A stretch of 45,899 bases of DNA from Prevotella sp. UBA4339 (GCA_002393725.1 DGTJ01000056.1:1-45899); one strand, 5' to 3'. Shown: positions 32,596-41,231, counted from the first letter of the stretch. Numbers and translations: made by a program. The notes: generated by a model from the letters alone, not told the origin.

Positions 32596-33180
32596 ATGGC
32601 AATAAAAGTAATTGCACAGCGCCGTGAAGTGAAACTCGGCAAGAACCCAGGGAAGAAGTTCGTGATGCGCCCCGACCTCTACATCCCTATCCAGGAGAAG
32701 AAAGTGTTCGCAGAGGCCAGCACCCACTCGGGAATCTCTGCAGGTGTGATCAAGGCAGCCTGGGACGCAGCAGGCGAAGTGCTCCGCACGTGGGCAACTG
32801 AGGGACACTCCATCCCACTGCCGGGACTCGGCACGATGCGCTTCGGTGTGCGCTCGAAGGCTGTGGAGAACCTCGACGACGTGAAGACCAGCCTGATCAC
32901 CGTGCGCCGCATCATCTTCACCCCGAACGTCGACCTGAAGGACGAGCTGAAGAACACCTCTATCCAGATCACCTGCCTCGACGAGGAGGGCAACGTGCTC
33001 AAGCGCGTGACCTCAGGCGACAGCGGAGCGGTGGAGGACAACGAGACCGGCGACAGCACCAGCACCGACAACACCGGCACGCAGACTGGCGGCAGCACTG
33101 GAGGCAATACCGGAGGCAGCACCGGCGGCAACACCGGTGGTACGACCTCTGACCCGAGTGAGGACGGTGACGGTAATTGA
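32596..33180 (+). CDS. HU-like DNA-binding protein with Gly/Ser/Thr-rich acidic tail
   Basis: 194 residues. Residues 1-125 match the Bacteroidetes HU-related family (histone-like; TIGR01201 type): MAIKVIAQRREVKLGKNPGKK, SGISAGVIKAAWDAAGEVLRTWA, PLPGLGTMRFG and VRRIIFTPNVDLK. From about residue 140 a low-complexity tail is rich in Gly, Thr, Ser, Asn and Asp, built on a 24-nt repeat (GGSTGGNT twice), ending in an acidic stretch. The expected role is DNA binding and bending; the tail probably tunes binding or is a disordered linker. It is followed 131 nt later by the smalltalk gene, the usual partner. Confidence 0.85.
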   Translation: MAIKVIAQRREVKLGKNPGKKFVMRPDLYIPIQEKKVFAEASTHSGISAGVIKAAWDAAGEVLRTWATEGHSIPLPGLGTMRFGVRSKAVENLDDVKTSLITVRRIIFTPNVDLKDELKNTSIQITCLDEEGNVLKRVTSGDSGAVEDNETGDSTSTDNTGTQTGGSTGGNTGGSTGGNTGGTTSDPSEDGDGN

Positions 33181-33185
33181 TCCTA

Positions 33186-33242
33186 AGCACAGTGGGGCTA
33201 TAGCCCGCAAGGCGGACGCGCCTGAGGCAGCCCCATTGTGCT
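33186..33242 (+). ncRNA. Long stem-loop between the HU-like and smalltalk genes
   Basis: AGCACAGTGGGGCT (33186-33199) pairs with AGCCCCATTGTGCT (33229-33242) over 14 bp with one G-U pair. A small inner hairpin CCGC-AAG-GCGG sits in the loop. No T-tract follows, so it is more likely an mRNA structure or processing site than a terminator. Confidence 0.6.
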
Positions 33243-33310
33243 GCTAATGAAGAGAAAACTAAAAGAACGGGCTAATAACAGCAATCAACACAAAAGAAAA
33301 GGAGGAAACT

Positions 33311-33412
33311 ATGACTAAGAAGGAGACGCTCAAATGGATCGTGCAGATCATCGCATCGGTAGCATCTGCCATCCTCACCGCGCTCGGAGCTACGAGCTGC
33401 ATGGGATACTGA
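33311..33412 (+). CDS. Smalltalk protein (33 residues)
   Basis: Tiny protein of the Bacteroidetes smalltalk family, usually found next to HU-like genes. ATG at 33311 is preceded by a strong GGAGG at 33301-33305. The sequence starts MTKKETLKWIVQ, continues with one hydrophobic helix and ends LGATSCMGY. The N-terminal lysines, the helix and ATSC look like a lipoprotein signal with Cys at residue 30. Its function is unknown. A rho-independent terminator follows at 33424. Confidence 0.82.
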   Translation: MTKKETLKWIVQIIASVASAILTALGATSCMGY

Positions 33413-33423
33413 ACTAAGAAAAA

Positions 33424-33459
33424 CCCACAGGACTCTACGGAGACTCTGTGGGGCTTTTG
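33424..33459 (+). terminator. Terminator after smalltalk
   Basis: CCCACAG (33424-33430) pairs with CTGTGGG (33446-33452); CTC/GAG extends the inner stem. GGCTTTTGC follows. Confidence 0.75.
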
Positions 33460-33600
33460 CTCTACGGATTATAGGATGAGAGGATTTTAGCTCTGCTGAG
33501 CTGGATTTTTAGGATTTTGCCATGCGGAGGGTTTTTGCTCTACGGAGTATAGGATTATTTGGATCTTAGCCCTTCTGGGCAGGATTTTTAGGATTATCGG
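33454..33600. repeat. Two imperfect ~75-bp repeats with a covarying hairpin
   Basis: Each copy holds TTTTGCTCTACGGA(T/G)TATAGGAT, a small hairpin, then GGATTTTTAGGATT. The hairpin is AGCTC-TGCT-GAGCT in the first and GCCC-TTCT-GGGC in the second. Copies start near 33455 and 33533. CTCTACGGA also occurs in the terminator loop at 33433. Confidence 0.7.
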
Positions 33601-33627
33601 AATTGCACAATTCCTGACCTCGCGTGT

Positions 33628-33828
33628 TCAGTAGCTGGCAGTGCAGGGGATGCCCTCGGCGATGACTCTGTCGCGTATGGCATCGAGCAGTTCGCGCAGT
33701 CCTTTCTTTGCTGGCCTGCTCAAATGGTTGCCCTTCCAGCTGACAATTGGCAGTACAGTTCTGCCAGTAAGAGATGGTTCGATGGGTCCTGACCGGCAGG
33801 GCGAGGATTTTGAGGAACAAAGTAACAC
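33628..33828 (-). pseudogene. Possible decayed gene fragment (doubtful)
   Basis: The minus-strand frame ends with protein-like sequence VSWKGNHLSRPAKKGLREL followed by a helical tail. A neighbouring frame upstream reads protein-like as well (LFLKILALPVRTHRT). This could be a frameshifted remnant, but there is no recognised family, ribosome site or promoter. The remaining bases 33601-33937 show nothing else I can support. Confidence 0.2.
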
Positions 33829-33937
33829 TTATCCGATTGAGAATAAGGACTGGGATTACTATGCTAATAACATCACGGTGCAGATTTTGAGACGAAATCA
33901 AGGCAGCGGTACACTGTATACACAATTTCACATAAGA

Positions 33938-33962
33938 AACGGGCGTTTTGCCCGTTTTTTTG
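33938..33962 (+). terminator. Intrinsic terminator upstream of the DUF4450 gene
   Basis: AAACGGGC (33938-33945) and GCCCGTTT (33951-33958) form a tight hairpin followed by a run of T. It closes the accessory region on the plus strand. Confidence 0.8.
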
Positions 33963-34014
33963 TTTAATTTGAAAAGTGTTTAGTAAATAGCGATGGTAAT
34001 TCACATAAATTCCG

Positions 34015-34022
34015 TATCTTTG
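34015..34022 (+). promoter_or_regulatory. Promoter -7 box of the DUF4450 gene
   Basis: TATCTTTG followed by C, ending only 8 bp before the ATG at 34031, so the message would have almost no leader from that start. Confidence 0.65.
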
Positions 34023-34030
34023 CAAACAAA

Positions 34031-36997
34031 ATGAGGAAGAAAATGATAACACGACTATTATGCTCTATAACTATCCTGGCCGGACTGATGTGGCAGTCAG
34101 GCGCTCAGGCACGTTCAAGAACCCTGCAGTATCACCCCGACGGGCGCGATTTCGTATGCCTCAATGGCAGCAACCGCTACACCCGGGCGCTCTATGGCGG
34201 ATATACCGACTTCCGCGTGGAGACCAGCGACCGCCCAATATTCGCCATCTATCTGGCAAAGAATCACCGCAACATACGCTTCCGCCTGATGCTGAACGGG
34301 AGGACTGTGGAGCTGGAGAAGATGTCGCACTGCGAGGCACGCTACAATGCCGGCATGCGTACCTATAAGCTTTCGGACCCTGCCCTCGGCAAGGCGACAC
34401 TCACTGTCACCGTACTGGCAATGCCCGACAGCGACGCTGCCATCTGGCAGGTCAGGGGAGAGGGACTGCCTGCAAGTGCCACTCTGGAATGCATCGCCTG
34501 CGGGATAAAGCAGCCTAAGCTCTACCGCGCGGGAGATATGAACTCCGACCCCGCTGACAGCTTCGACCCTGCGCCCGACGAGAACAACAGGCAGACGGTA
34601 AGTGCCCCGTTGGGACAGCAGCCCTGCTATATATATATAATAGGTGAGCCCAAGGGAGACTACACGCTGACGGCTCCCTCGCCGGCAGAGGCAGCACCTG
34701 CGTGGGACAAGGCAATGCGTCACCACGACTGGCTGGCAAGCAGGATAGTATTCGACACCCCCGACCCGTATATCAACACCCTTGGAGCGGCACTGACGGC
34801 TGCTGCCGACGGTGCGTGGAATGGTGAGGTGTGGATGCACGGGGCTGTGGCATGGCGCATGCCGCTGACAGGCTGGAGGGCAGGATATCTGAGCGACGTG
34901 CTGGGCATGCCGGAGAGGGCCGTATCTCATTTCACGGCCTACGCCAACAGTCAGGTGACTGACGTGGAGCCGACGATACCTCACCCTGCGCAGGATCCCG
35001 ACAAGGGACTGGCACGCGCAGCGAAGACGTGGGGATCGCAGATGTACTCCAACGGATATATCTGCCGCAATCCAAACCGTAATGACATCATGCATCATTA
35101 CGACATGAACCTCAACTATATCGACGAGCTGCTCTGGCACTTCCAGTATGATGCCGACACGGTATTCATGCGCAGGATGTGGCCCGTGCTGACACGTCAT
35201 CTCGAATGGGAGAAGCGCAACTACGACCCCGACGACGACGGACTGTATGACGCCTACTGCTGCATCTGGGCCAGCGACGCACTATACTACAACGGCGGAG
35301 CGGTGACCCATTCGTCGGCATACAACTACAGGGCACTGACCCTCGCAGCACGCATAGCAGAGATATTAGGAGAGGATGGCGCATACTACAGGCAGCAGGC
35401 CGAGAAGACACTGAAGGCGATGAACGAACAGCTATGGCTGAACAACAGGGGACACTGGGCTGAGTACAGAGACCTTATGGGACTGAGGCGTACTCACGAC
35501 CACGCTGCCCTGTGGAGCATCTACACACCGATAGACTGCGGGGCAGCTACCGAGGAAATGGCATTCAGGGCCACACAGTATGTAGACTCATGCATACCAC
35601 ATATACCCGTAGTGACGGCCGACATGCCCCGCAAGGCTCCCAGGCTGCACACCATCTCCACATCCGACTGGATGCCCTACGACTGGAGCATCAACAACGT
35701 GGCTGCCGCAGAGGTGATGCATACGGCTCTCGCATATTTCCAGGCAGGACGACCGGAGGAGGGTTTCGCACTGGTGAAGGCCAACATCATGGACCAGGCT
35801 TATCTCGGGGGATCGCCGGGCAACTTCGGGCAGGTGAGCTACTACGACAAGGCCCGAGGCGAGCTGTATCGTGACTTCTCCGACAATACCGGCATCTCGG
35901 CACGCACACTGATACAAGGCCTCTTCGGCATCGTGCCCGAAGCGCTCAGCCGCCGATGCATCATCCGTCCGGGATTCCCGGCTGAATGGAAGCGTGCGTC
36001 GGTATCTACACCTTATCTTAACTATTCCTTCCGCAGGGAGGGTAACAAGGAGATATACGAGATAGAGCAGAACTTTGCCCAGCCACTGCAGATAGTGCTG
36101 CGACAGAACTGCGGCTACGGCTATGTGGAGACTGTCGGGACTGACGAGAAGAGACAGACGATAGTGGTGACCCGCCCCAGGCGCAAGGCTCCGCCGAAGC
36201 CGCTCGTCACAGCGGAGCGCATCGACGGAAGGGCATGGGGCAACAACTTCGACGACGTGCGCACTAACAGGTTGCAGACGGTGGATATCAGTGCTGTGCT
36301 CAACAGTCGCGTGTCTGACATCTTCAAGAACTTCTACCTCTCGCCCCGCCCGCCTTACACTACGCTCCAGATACCCGTTCACGGCATTGGCGACTGGTGC
36401 CACCCGGAGCTGACGGCTACCGTCGACGAGAGCGTCATGAGGCAGAAGGCCGAAGGCGGAGTGCTGACAGTGGACATCGAGGGGGGGATACCGTTCCGAT
36501 TCCCGCAAGAGGGGCGTAACATCGTATATACCTCACGTTGGGACAATTATCCCGAAGCCGTCAGCATACCTCTCTCAGGCAGGGCGACTCATGCATATCT
36601 GCTGATGGCCGGCAGTACCAACCACATGCAGAGCCGTATCGACAACGGGCGGCTGACGGTGACCTACACTGACGGGACGACCGACGTGCTGCACCTGCAG
36701 AATCCTCACAACTGGTGCCCGATAGAGCAGGACTACTACGAAGACGGGCTGGCATTCCACGCTGCACAGCCCCGACCCTACAGGCTCGACTTCGCCACGA
36801 TGAAGGCCTCGCGCGAGTTGATGCCGATGGGCGAGCGCTACGGCTATCGGCAGCGCAACTTCGCCAAGGGGGCAGGCATAGTGCTCGACATGCCTCTTAA
36901 TGCGCAGAAGACGCTGAGAAGCATGACGCTGACTACGCTGTCGAATGATGTGGTAATAGGACTGATGGGGATAACGCTGCAGCGGTGTGAGCCTTAG
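34031..36997 (+). CDS. DUF4450-family six-hairpin glycosidase-like protein
   Basis: Secreted protein of 988 residues with a signal peptide in about the first 27; ATGs at 34031 and 34043 are both possible and the second has AGGAAG close upstream. The N-terminal segment (LQYHPDGRDFVCLNGSNRYTR) is typical of DUF4450. A central alpha/alpha barrel spans about 230-670 (YDPDDDGLYDAYCCIWASDALYY, TISTSDWMPYDWSINN), related to six-hairpin glycosidases such as rhamnosidases. Beta-rich C-terminal domains follow. The substrate is not known; polysaccharide side chains are likely. The stop overlaps the stop of the convergent acetyltransferase gene. Confidence 0.75.
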   Translation: MRKKMITRLLCSITILAGLMWQSGAQARSRTLQYHPDGRDFVCLNGSNRYTRALYGGYTDFRVETSDRPIFAIYLAKNHRNIRFRLMLNGRTVELEKMSHCEARYNAGMRTYKLSDPALGKATLTVTVLAMPDSDAAIWQVRGEGLPASATLECIACGIKQPKLYRAGDMNSDPADSFDPAPDENNRQTVSAPLGQQPCYIYIIGEPKGDYTLTAPSPAEAAPAWDKAMRHHDWLASRIVFDTPDPYINTLGAALTAAADGAWNGEVWMHGAVAWRMPLTGWRAGYLSDVLGMPERAVSHFTAYANSQVTDVEPTIPHPAQDPDKGLARAAKTWGSQMYSNGYICRNPNRNDIMHHYDMNLNYIDELLWHFQYDADTVFMRRMWPVLTRHLEWEKRNYDPDDDGLYDAYCCIWASDALYYNGGAVTHSSAYNYRALTLAARIAEILGEDGAYYRQQAEKTLKAMNEQLWLNNRGHWAEYRDLMGLRRTHDHAALWSIYTPIDCGAATEEMAFRATQYVDSCIPHIPVVTADMPRKAPRLHTISTSDWMPYDWSINNVAAAEVMHTALAYFQAGRPEEGFALVKANIMDQAYLGGSPGNFGQVSYYDKARGELYRDFSDNTGISARTLIQGLFGIVPEALSRRCIIRPGFPAEWKRASVSTPYLNYSFRREGNKEIYEIEQNFAQPLQIVLRQNCGYGYVETVGTDEKRQTIVVTRPRRKAPPKPLVTAERIDGRAWGNNFDDVRTNRLQTVDISAVLNSRVSDIFKNFYLSPRPPYTTLQIPVHGIGDWCHPELTATVDESVMRQKAEGGVLTVDIEGGIPFRFPQEGRNIVYTSRWDNYPEAVSIPLSGRATHAYLLMAGSTNHMQSRIDNGRLTVTYTDGTTDVLHLQNPHNWCPIEQDYYEDGLAFHAAQPRPYRLDFATMKASRELMPMGERYGYRQRNFAKGAGIVLDMPLNAQKTLRSMTLTTLSNDVVIGLMGITLQRCEP

Positions 36998-38127
36998 ACC
37001 AGCGTCTTCTTGTAGCAGCGGTGGCGGCGATGATTGCGCGATTCGAGATACTGCCACTGAGAGAGCACACCCATGTTCGACTCCATCTGAGGTCCGGTCT
37101 CTGCCCACACGAAGCCGTAGCGCTGGAACTGGCGTATCAGGTCGTCGAAGATCAGTGCGTTGGCTCCCTTGGAGCGGTATTCGGGCAAGACGCCTATCAG
37201 CAGAAGGTCGACGGTGTCGGTCTTGTGCCATTTCAGTATCTTAAGCAGATGCCACCAGCCGAAGGGCAGCAGACGGCCGTCGCGAGTCTTCTGCAAGGCT
37301 CTCGAGAACGAGGGGAAGGTGATGCCGAAGCCCACCATGCGGTCGCCGTCCATAATAGCGGTCACAAGGTTCAGGTCGGCTATCTTGATATAGTCGTTGA
37401 CCAGTTTGTCGATCTGCGCCTGCGACAGTTCGGAGAAGCCGTAGAGGTCTTTGTATGTGGCATTCAGCAGATGGAACACCTCGCGGCCCCGGCCTTCGTC
37501 AACCAGTTCGCGGCGCGTGAACTTGTGTACCCGCAGGCCGTAGCGCTGCTTTACCATCTCCGTCAGCTTGCAGAACTTGTCGGGCACAGTCTCAGGCACG
37601 CGGACCTTCATCTCAAGATAGTCGTTGTCCTTGACAAATCCATCCATCCGCTCCATGTGAAGGGGGTAGTAGGGATAGTTGTAGTTGATGTACATCGTGG
37701 CCAGCTCGTCGAAGCCCTCTACGAGCATGCCCTCGCGGTCGGTATCGATGAATCCCATGGGGCCGATGATCTCCGTCATCCCTTTCGACAGTCCCCACGC
37801 CTCGACAGCCTTCAGCAGGGCCTGAGACACCTCGATGTCGTCGATGAAATCGAACCAGCCGAAGCGAACCTGCCTCCTGGCCCATCTCTCATTGGCACGA
37901 CGGTTGATGATGGCAGCCACGCGCCCCACCACCTCCTCATCCTTGAAAGCCAGGAAATACTTAGCCTCGCAGCACTCGAAAGACGGGTTACTATCGGGGC
38001 TTAGCGTAGCCTTCTCATCGAAATAGAGATAGGGTACGGCATAGTCGCTTTCACGATATAGGTCGTAGTAGAACTGTAGAAACAACTTCTTCTCGTTCTC
38101 GGTTTTGACTTCTATAATCTTAATCAT
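36994..38127 (-). CDS. GNAT-family N-acetyltransferase
   Basis: 377 residues from the ATG at 38127; upstream in-frame codons precede the promoter and are not used. An N-terminal domain starts MIKIIEVKTENEKKLFLQFYYDLY and the C-terminal GNAT core shows VDLLLIGVLPEYRSKGANALIFDDL, the acetyl-CoA binding loop region, then WAETGPQMESNMGVLSQW. Such two-part proteins are common, unassigned acetyltransferases (E. coli YghO-like); the acceptor is unknown. It is monocistronic, convergent with DUF4450 and divergent from the acyl-CoA synthetase gene. Confidence 0.82.
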   Translation of the reverse strand: MIKIIEVKTENEKKLFLQFYYDLYRESDYAVPYLYFDEKATLSPDSNPSFECCEAKYFLAFKDEEVVGRVAAIINRRANERWARRQVRFGWFDFIDDIEVSQALLKAVEAWGLSKGMTEIIGPMGFIDTDREGMLVEGFDELATMYINYNYPYYPLHMERMDGFVKDNDYLEMKVRVPETVPDKFCKLTEMVKQRYGLRVHKFTRRELVDEGRGREVFHLLNATYKDLYGFSELSQAQIDKLVNDYIKIADLNLVTAIMDGDRMVGFGITFPSFSRALQKTRDGRLLPFGWWHLLKILKWHKTDTVDLLLIGVLPEYRSKGANALIFDDLIRQFQRYGFVWAETGPQMESNMGVLSQWQYLESRNHRRHRCYKKTLV

Positions 38128-38132
38128 CGCTG

Positions 38133-38140
38133 CAAAATTA
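38133..38140 (-). promoter_or_regulatory. Promoter -7 box of the acetyltransferase gene
   Basis: Minus-strand TAATTTTG ends 5 bp before the ATG at 38127, so the transcript is probably leaderless. No TTTG at -33. Confidence 0.65.
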
Positions 38141-38200
38141 CAAAAAAAGTTGATATAACTAATCTTTTCCCAAGAAAAAAACACCTAACTACGTGAAAAA

Positions 38201-38232
38201 TTTGGCTATATCGTTTTATTTGCTTACTTTTG
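38201..38232 (+). promoter_or_regulatory. Promoter of the acyl-CoA synthetase gene
   Basis: TTTG (38201-38204), exactly 20 bp, then TACTTTTG (38225-38232). It lies inside the longer open frame and so decides the ATG at 38259 as the start. Confidence 0.8.
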
Positions 38233-38258
38233 CAGCGCGAAAACAAAATCAGAAGCGA

Positions 38259-40067
38259 ATGCAGACAAACAGTCATTTATCTCGTTTGATACACGATCAG
38301 GCTAAGAAATATGGCGATCGGGAAGTGCTCATCTACAAGGACTTCGGAGGCAAGGAGTGGAAGTCGATGTCGTGGAACATGTTCTCTGACAAGGTAAAGC
38401 AGGTATCGAATGCTATGCTCAACCTCGGCATAAAGGTGCAGGAGAACGTGGGAGTGTTCTCACAGAACTCCGTGCAGTACCTGATGTGCGACTTCGGGGC
38501 ATGGGGCATACGTGCCGTCACCATCCCCTTCTATGCCACAAGCTCTGAGCAGCAGATACAGTTCATGGTGAGCGATGCGAGGGTGAGGTTCCTCTTCGTA
38601 GGAGAGCAGGAACAGTACGACAAGGCCCGCAGGGTGGTGTCGATGAGCCAGACGCTTGAGCGCATCATCGTGTTCGACAGGAATGTACGCATCTCTTCGC
38701 ATGACCCTAACGCCATGTACTTCGACGACTTCCTCAAGCTCGGTGACAAATACCCCAGGCAGGCTGAGGTGGAGTCGCTGCAGGCGCAGGCATCGATGGA
38801 CGATATCGCAAACATACTATATACCTCAGGCACTACCGGTGACTCGAAGGGCGTCATACTTACCTGCGGACAGTACAATGCGGCTATGATAGCCAATAAT
38901 AAGTGCGTGCCGGTGGGAGAAAACGACCGGGTGCTTAACTTCCTGCCCTTCACACACATCTTCGAGAAAGGCTGGAAGATACTCTGCCTCACCAAGGGAG
39001 CCACGCTGATTGTCAACACCTACCCTCAGGAGGTGCAGCAGTCGATGAAGGAGACTCATCCCACATGTATGTCGTCAGTGCCCCGATTCTGGGAGAAGGT
39101 GTACATGGGAGTGCTCGAGAAGATAGAGTCCTCAAATGCTGCAAAGCGTGCCCTCTTCACACATGCACTGAAGGTGGGCAAGAAGCATAATATCGACTAC
39201 CTGTCCAAGGGCAAGCGCCCGCCGCTGGCTCTGCACATGGAGTATGAGATGATCAACAAGACCGTATTCTCGCTCGTGAGGAAGGAGCTGGGGCTCGAGA
39301 ATGCGCACTTCTTCCCCACTGCAGGCGCTACGGTGAACCCGAAGGTGGAGGAGTTCGTACATGCAATAGGTATCAACATGATTGTGGGCTATGGACTTAC
39401 CGAGAGTCTGGCTACAGTGAGCTGTAACCATCTGGGCGAGCCGTTCACCGTCGGCGGAGTGGGTATCCCCATCGAGGGTATCGACATAAAGATAAGCGAC
39501 GAGGGCGAGGTGCTCCTCAAGGGCCCGACGATCACCATAGGATATTACAACCGTGCCGATCTCACCAAGCAGGCATTTACTGACGACGGCTACTTCAAGA
39601 CCGGCGACTCTGGTTATATGAAAAACGGTGAGCTGTTCCTTAAGGAGCGCATCAAGGACTTGTATAAGACGTCGAACGGTAAGTATATCGCTCCGCAGAT
39701 GATTGAGTCGAAGCTGCTTGTCGACAAATATATCGACCAGATATGCATCATCGCCGACCAGCGTAAGTTCGTGTCGGCACTGATCATACCCGTATATACG
39801 CTGCTTGAGGACTATGCCCGTCAGCACGGCATAGAGTTCAAGGACCGCGAGGAGCTATGCGCCAACAAGCAGATCAACGACATGATGATGGAGCGCATCG
39901 ACACCCTGCAGCAGCAGCTGGCCCACTACGAGCAGATAAAGCGGTTCACACTGCTGCCCCATCACTTCTCGATGGAGCGTGGAGAGCTCACCAACACGCT
40001 TAAGATAAAGCGGAGGGTGCTCAACGTGAACTATGCGAAGGAGATAGACCAGATGTATGCGGAGTAA
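38259..40067 (+). CDS. Long-chain fatty acid-CoA ligase (AMP-forming)
   Basis: 602 residues, adenylate-forming enzyme that activates fatty acids with ATP and CoA. NILYTSGTTGDSKGVILT is the P-loop-like AMP-binding motif (about 185-200), GYGLTESLATVSCN is the adenine-binding motif, and GYFKTGDSGY and KDLYKTSNGKYIAP are the A8/A10 region with the catalytic Lys. The long bacterial acyl-CoA synthetase (FadD15/ACSL-type) layout is complete. It has its own strong promoter; the release factor 2 gene follows 18 nt after the stop and may be co-transcribed. Confidence 0.92.
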   Translation: MQTNSHLSRLIHDQAKKYGDREVLIYKDFGGKEWKSMSWNMFSDKVKQVSNAMLNLGIKVQENVGVFSQNSVQYLMCDFGAWGIRAVTIPFYATSSEQQIQFMVSDARVRFLFVGEQEQYDKARRVVSMSQTLERIIVFDRNVRISSHDPNAMYFDDFLKLGDKYPRQAEVESLQAQASMDDIANILYTSGTTGDSKGVILTCGQYNAAMIANNKCVPVGENDRVLNFLPFTHIFEKGWKILCLTKGATLIVNTYPQEVQQSMKETHPTCMSSVPRFWEKVYMGVLEKIESSNAAKRALFTHALKVGKKHNIDYLSKGKRPPLALHMEYEMINKTVFSLVRKELGLENAHFFPTAGATVNPKVEEFVHAIGINMIVGYGLTESLATVSCNHLGEPFTVGGVGIPIEGIDIKISDEGEVLLKGPTITIGYYNRADLTKQAFTDDGYFKTGDSGYMKNGELFLKERIKDLYKTSNGKYIAPQMIESKLLVDKYIDQICIIADQRKFVSALIIPVYTLLEDYARQHGIEFKDREELCANKQINDMMMERIDTLQQQLAHYEQIKRFTLLPHHFSMERGELTNTLKIKRRVLNVNYAKEIDQMYAE

Positions 40068-40085
40068 TTGGAAATTCTTAATGAT

Positions 40086-41204
40086 ATGATAACTCAAGAC
40101 CAGTTAAAGGATGTGTTGGAGAGGGCTGATGCGCTGCATCGGTATCTTGAAATAGACAAGAAGAAGATGGAGTACGAAGAGGAGGACCTCCGTACCCAGG
40201 CTCCTGACTTCTGGGAAGACCGTCAGCGTGCCGAAGAGCAGATGAAGAAGGTGAAGGGCATCAAGAAATGGCTTGATGACTATAAGGAGGTGCGCACACT
40301 GGCCGACGAGCTGCAGCTGGCATTCGACTTCTTCAGGGACGAGATGGTCACTGAGGAGGAGGTCGACGAGACTTACCAGAATGCCATCAAGGCCATTGAG
40401 GATCTGGAACTGAAGAACATGCTCCGCCAGAAGGAAGACCCGATGGAGGCGGTGATGAAGATAAACAGCGGTGCCGGAGGCACTGAGGCACAGGACTGGG
40501 CTTCGATGCTCATGCGTATGTATATGCGCTGGGCAGAGGCGCACGGATATAAGGTGACTATATCCAACCTGCTCGACGGTGACGAGGCAGGCATCAAGAG
40601 CGTCACGATGCAGATAGAGGGAGGGGAGTTTGCCTACGGATTCCTGAAGTCCGAGAACGGGGTGCACCGTCTGGTGCGCGTGTCGCCATTCAATGCTCAG
40701 GGCAAGCGAATGACATCCTTCGCTTCGGTGTTCGTATCTCCGCTGGTGGATGACACCATCGAGGTGTATGTGGATCCTGCGAAGCTCTCCTGGGACACAT
40801 TCCGAAGCTCGGGAGCCGGAGGACAGAACGTGAACAAGGTGGAGTCGGGAGTACGACTGCGCTACTGGTATACCGATCCGGATACGGGCGAGGAAGAGGA
40901 AATACTCATTGAGAATACAGAGACCCGCGACCAGCCCAAGAACAAGGAGCGGGCGATGACACTGCTGAAGTCGCAGCTCTACGACCGCGCGATGAAGAAG
41001 CGCCTTGAGGCACAGGCAAAGATCGAGGCTGGAAAGAAGAAGATAGAGTGGGGAAGCCAGATACGCAGCTACGTCTTCGACGACCGTCGTGTCAAGGACC
41101 ACCGCACAAACTATCAGACCACAGACGTGGATGCTGTGATGAACGGAAAAATCGATGACTTCATCAAGGCATACCTGATGGAGTTCCCGTCGGAAGATAA
41201 TTAA
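40086..41204 (+). CDS. prfB: Peptide chain release factor 2, without programmed frameshift
   Basis: 372 residues. It recognises UGA/UAA stop codons and triggers peptide release. SPFNAQGKR carries the SPF stop-codon tripeptide of RF2, and SSGAGGQNVNKVESGVRL carries the catalytic GGQ. The coiled N-terminal domain precedes these. I chose the ATG at 40086; a TTG further upstream (40068) is in frame but weak. At residues 20-22 the codons are TAT CTT GAA where many bacteria have TAT CTT TGA C, the autoregulatory frameshift site. Here the reading frame is continuous, so that feedback is absent. Confidence 0.95.
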   Translation: MITQDQLKDVLERADALHRYLEIDKKKMEYEEEDLRTQAPDFWEDRQRAEEQMKKVKGIKKWLDDYKEVRTLADELQLAFDFFRDEMVTEEEVDETYQNAIKAIEDLELKNMLRQKEDPMEAVMKINSGAGGTEAQDWASMLMRMYMRWAEAHGYKVTISNLLDGDEAGIKSVTMQIEGGEFAYGFLKSENGVHRLVRVSPFNAQGKRMTSFASVFVSPLVDDTIEVYVDPAKLSWDTFRSSGAGGQNVNKVESGVRLRYWYTDPDTGEEEEILIENTETRDQPKNKERAMTLLKSQLYDRAMKKRLEAQAKIEAGKKKIEWGSQIRSYVFDDRRVKDHRTNYQTTDVDAVMNGKIDDFIKAYLMEFPSEDN

Positions 41205-41231
41205 AAATCAATAATAAAAACACAAAGAGTT

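Noticed and set aside
33641..33967. Plus-strand open frame of 108 codons
   Set aside because: It runs through the terminator hairpin and T-tract, and the composition is not protein-like.
34115..35200. Long minus-strand open frame of 361 codons
   Set aside because: It lies fully inside the DUF4450 gene in another frame, has compositional bias (His, Arg, Val) typical of antisense shadow and no family motif.
37021..38004. Plus-strand open frame of 327 codons
   Set aside because: Antisense to the GNAT acetyltransferase gene, whose protein has recognisable motifs.
38193..38258. Upstream start for the acyl-CoA synthetase
   Set aside because: The -33 and -7 boxes of its own promoter lie within this stretch.
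40104..41102. Minus-strand open frame of 332 codons
   Set aside because: Antisense to prfB, low-complexity His/Leu-rich.
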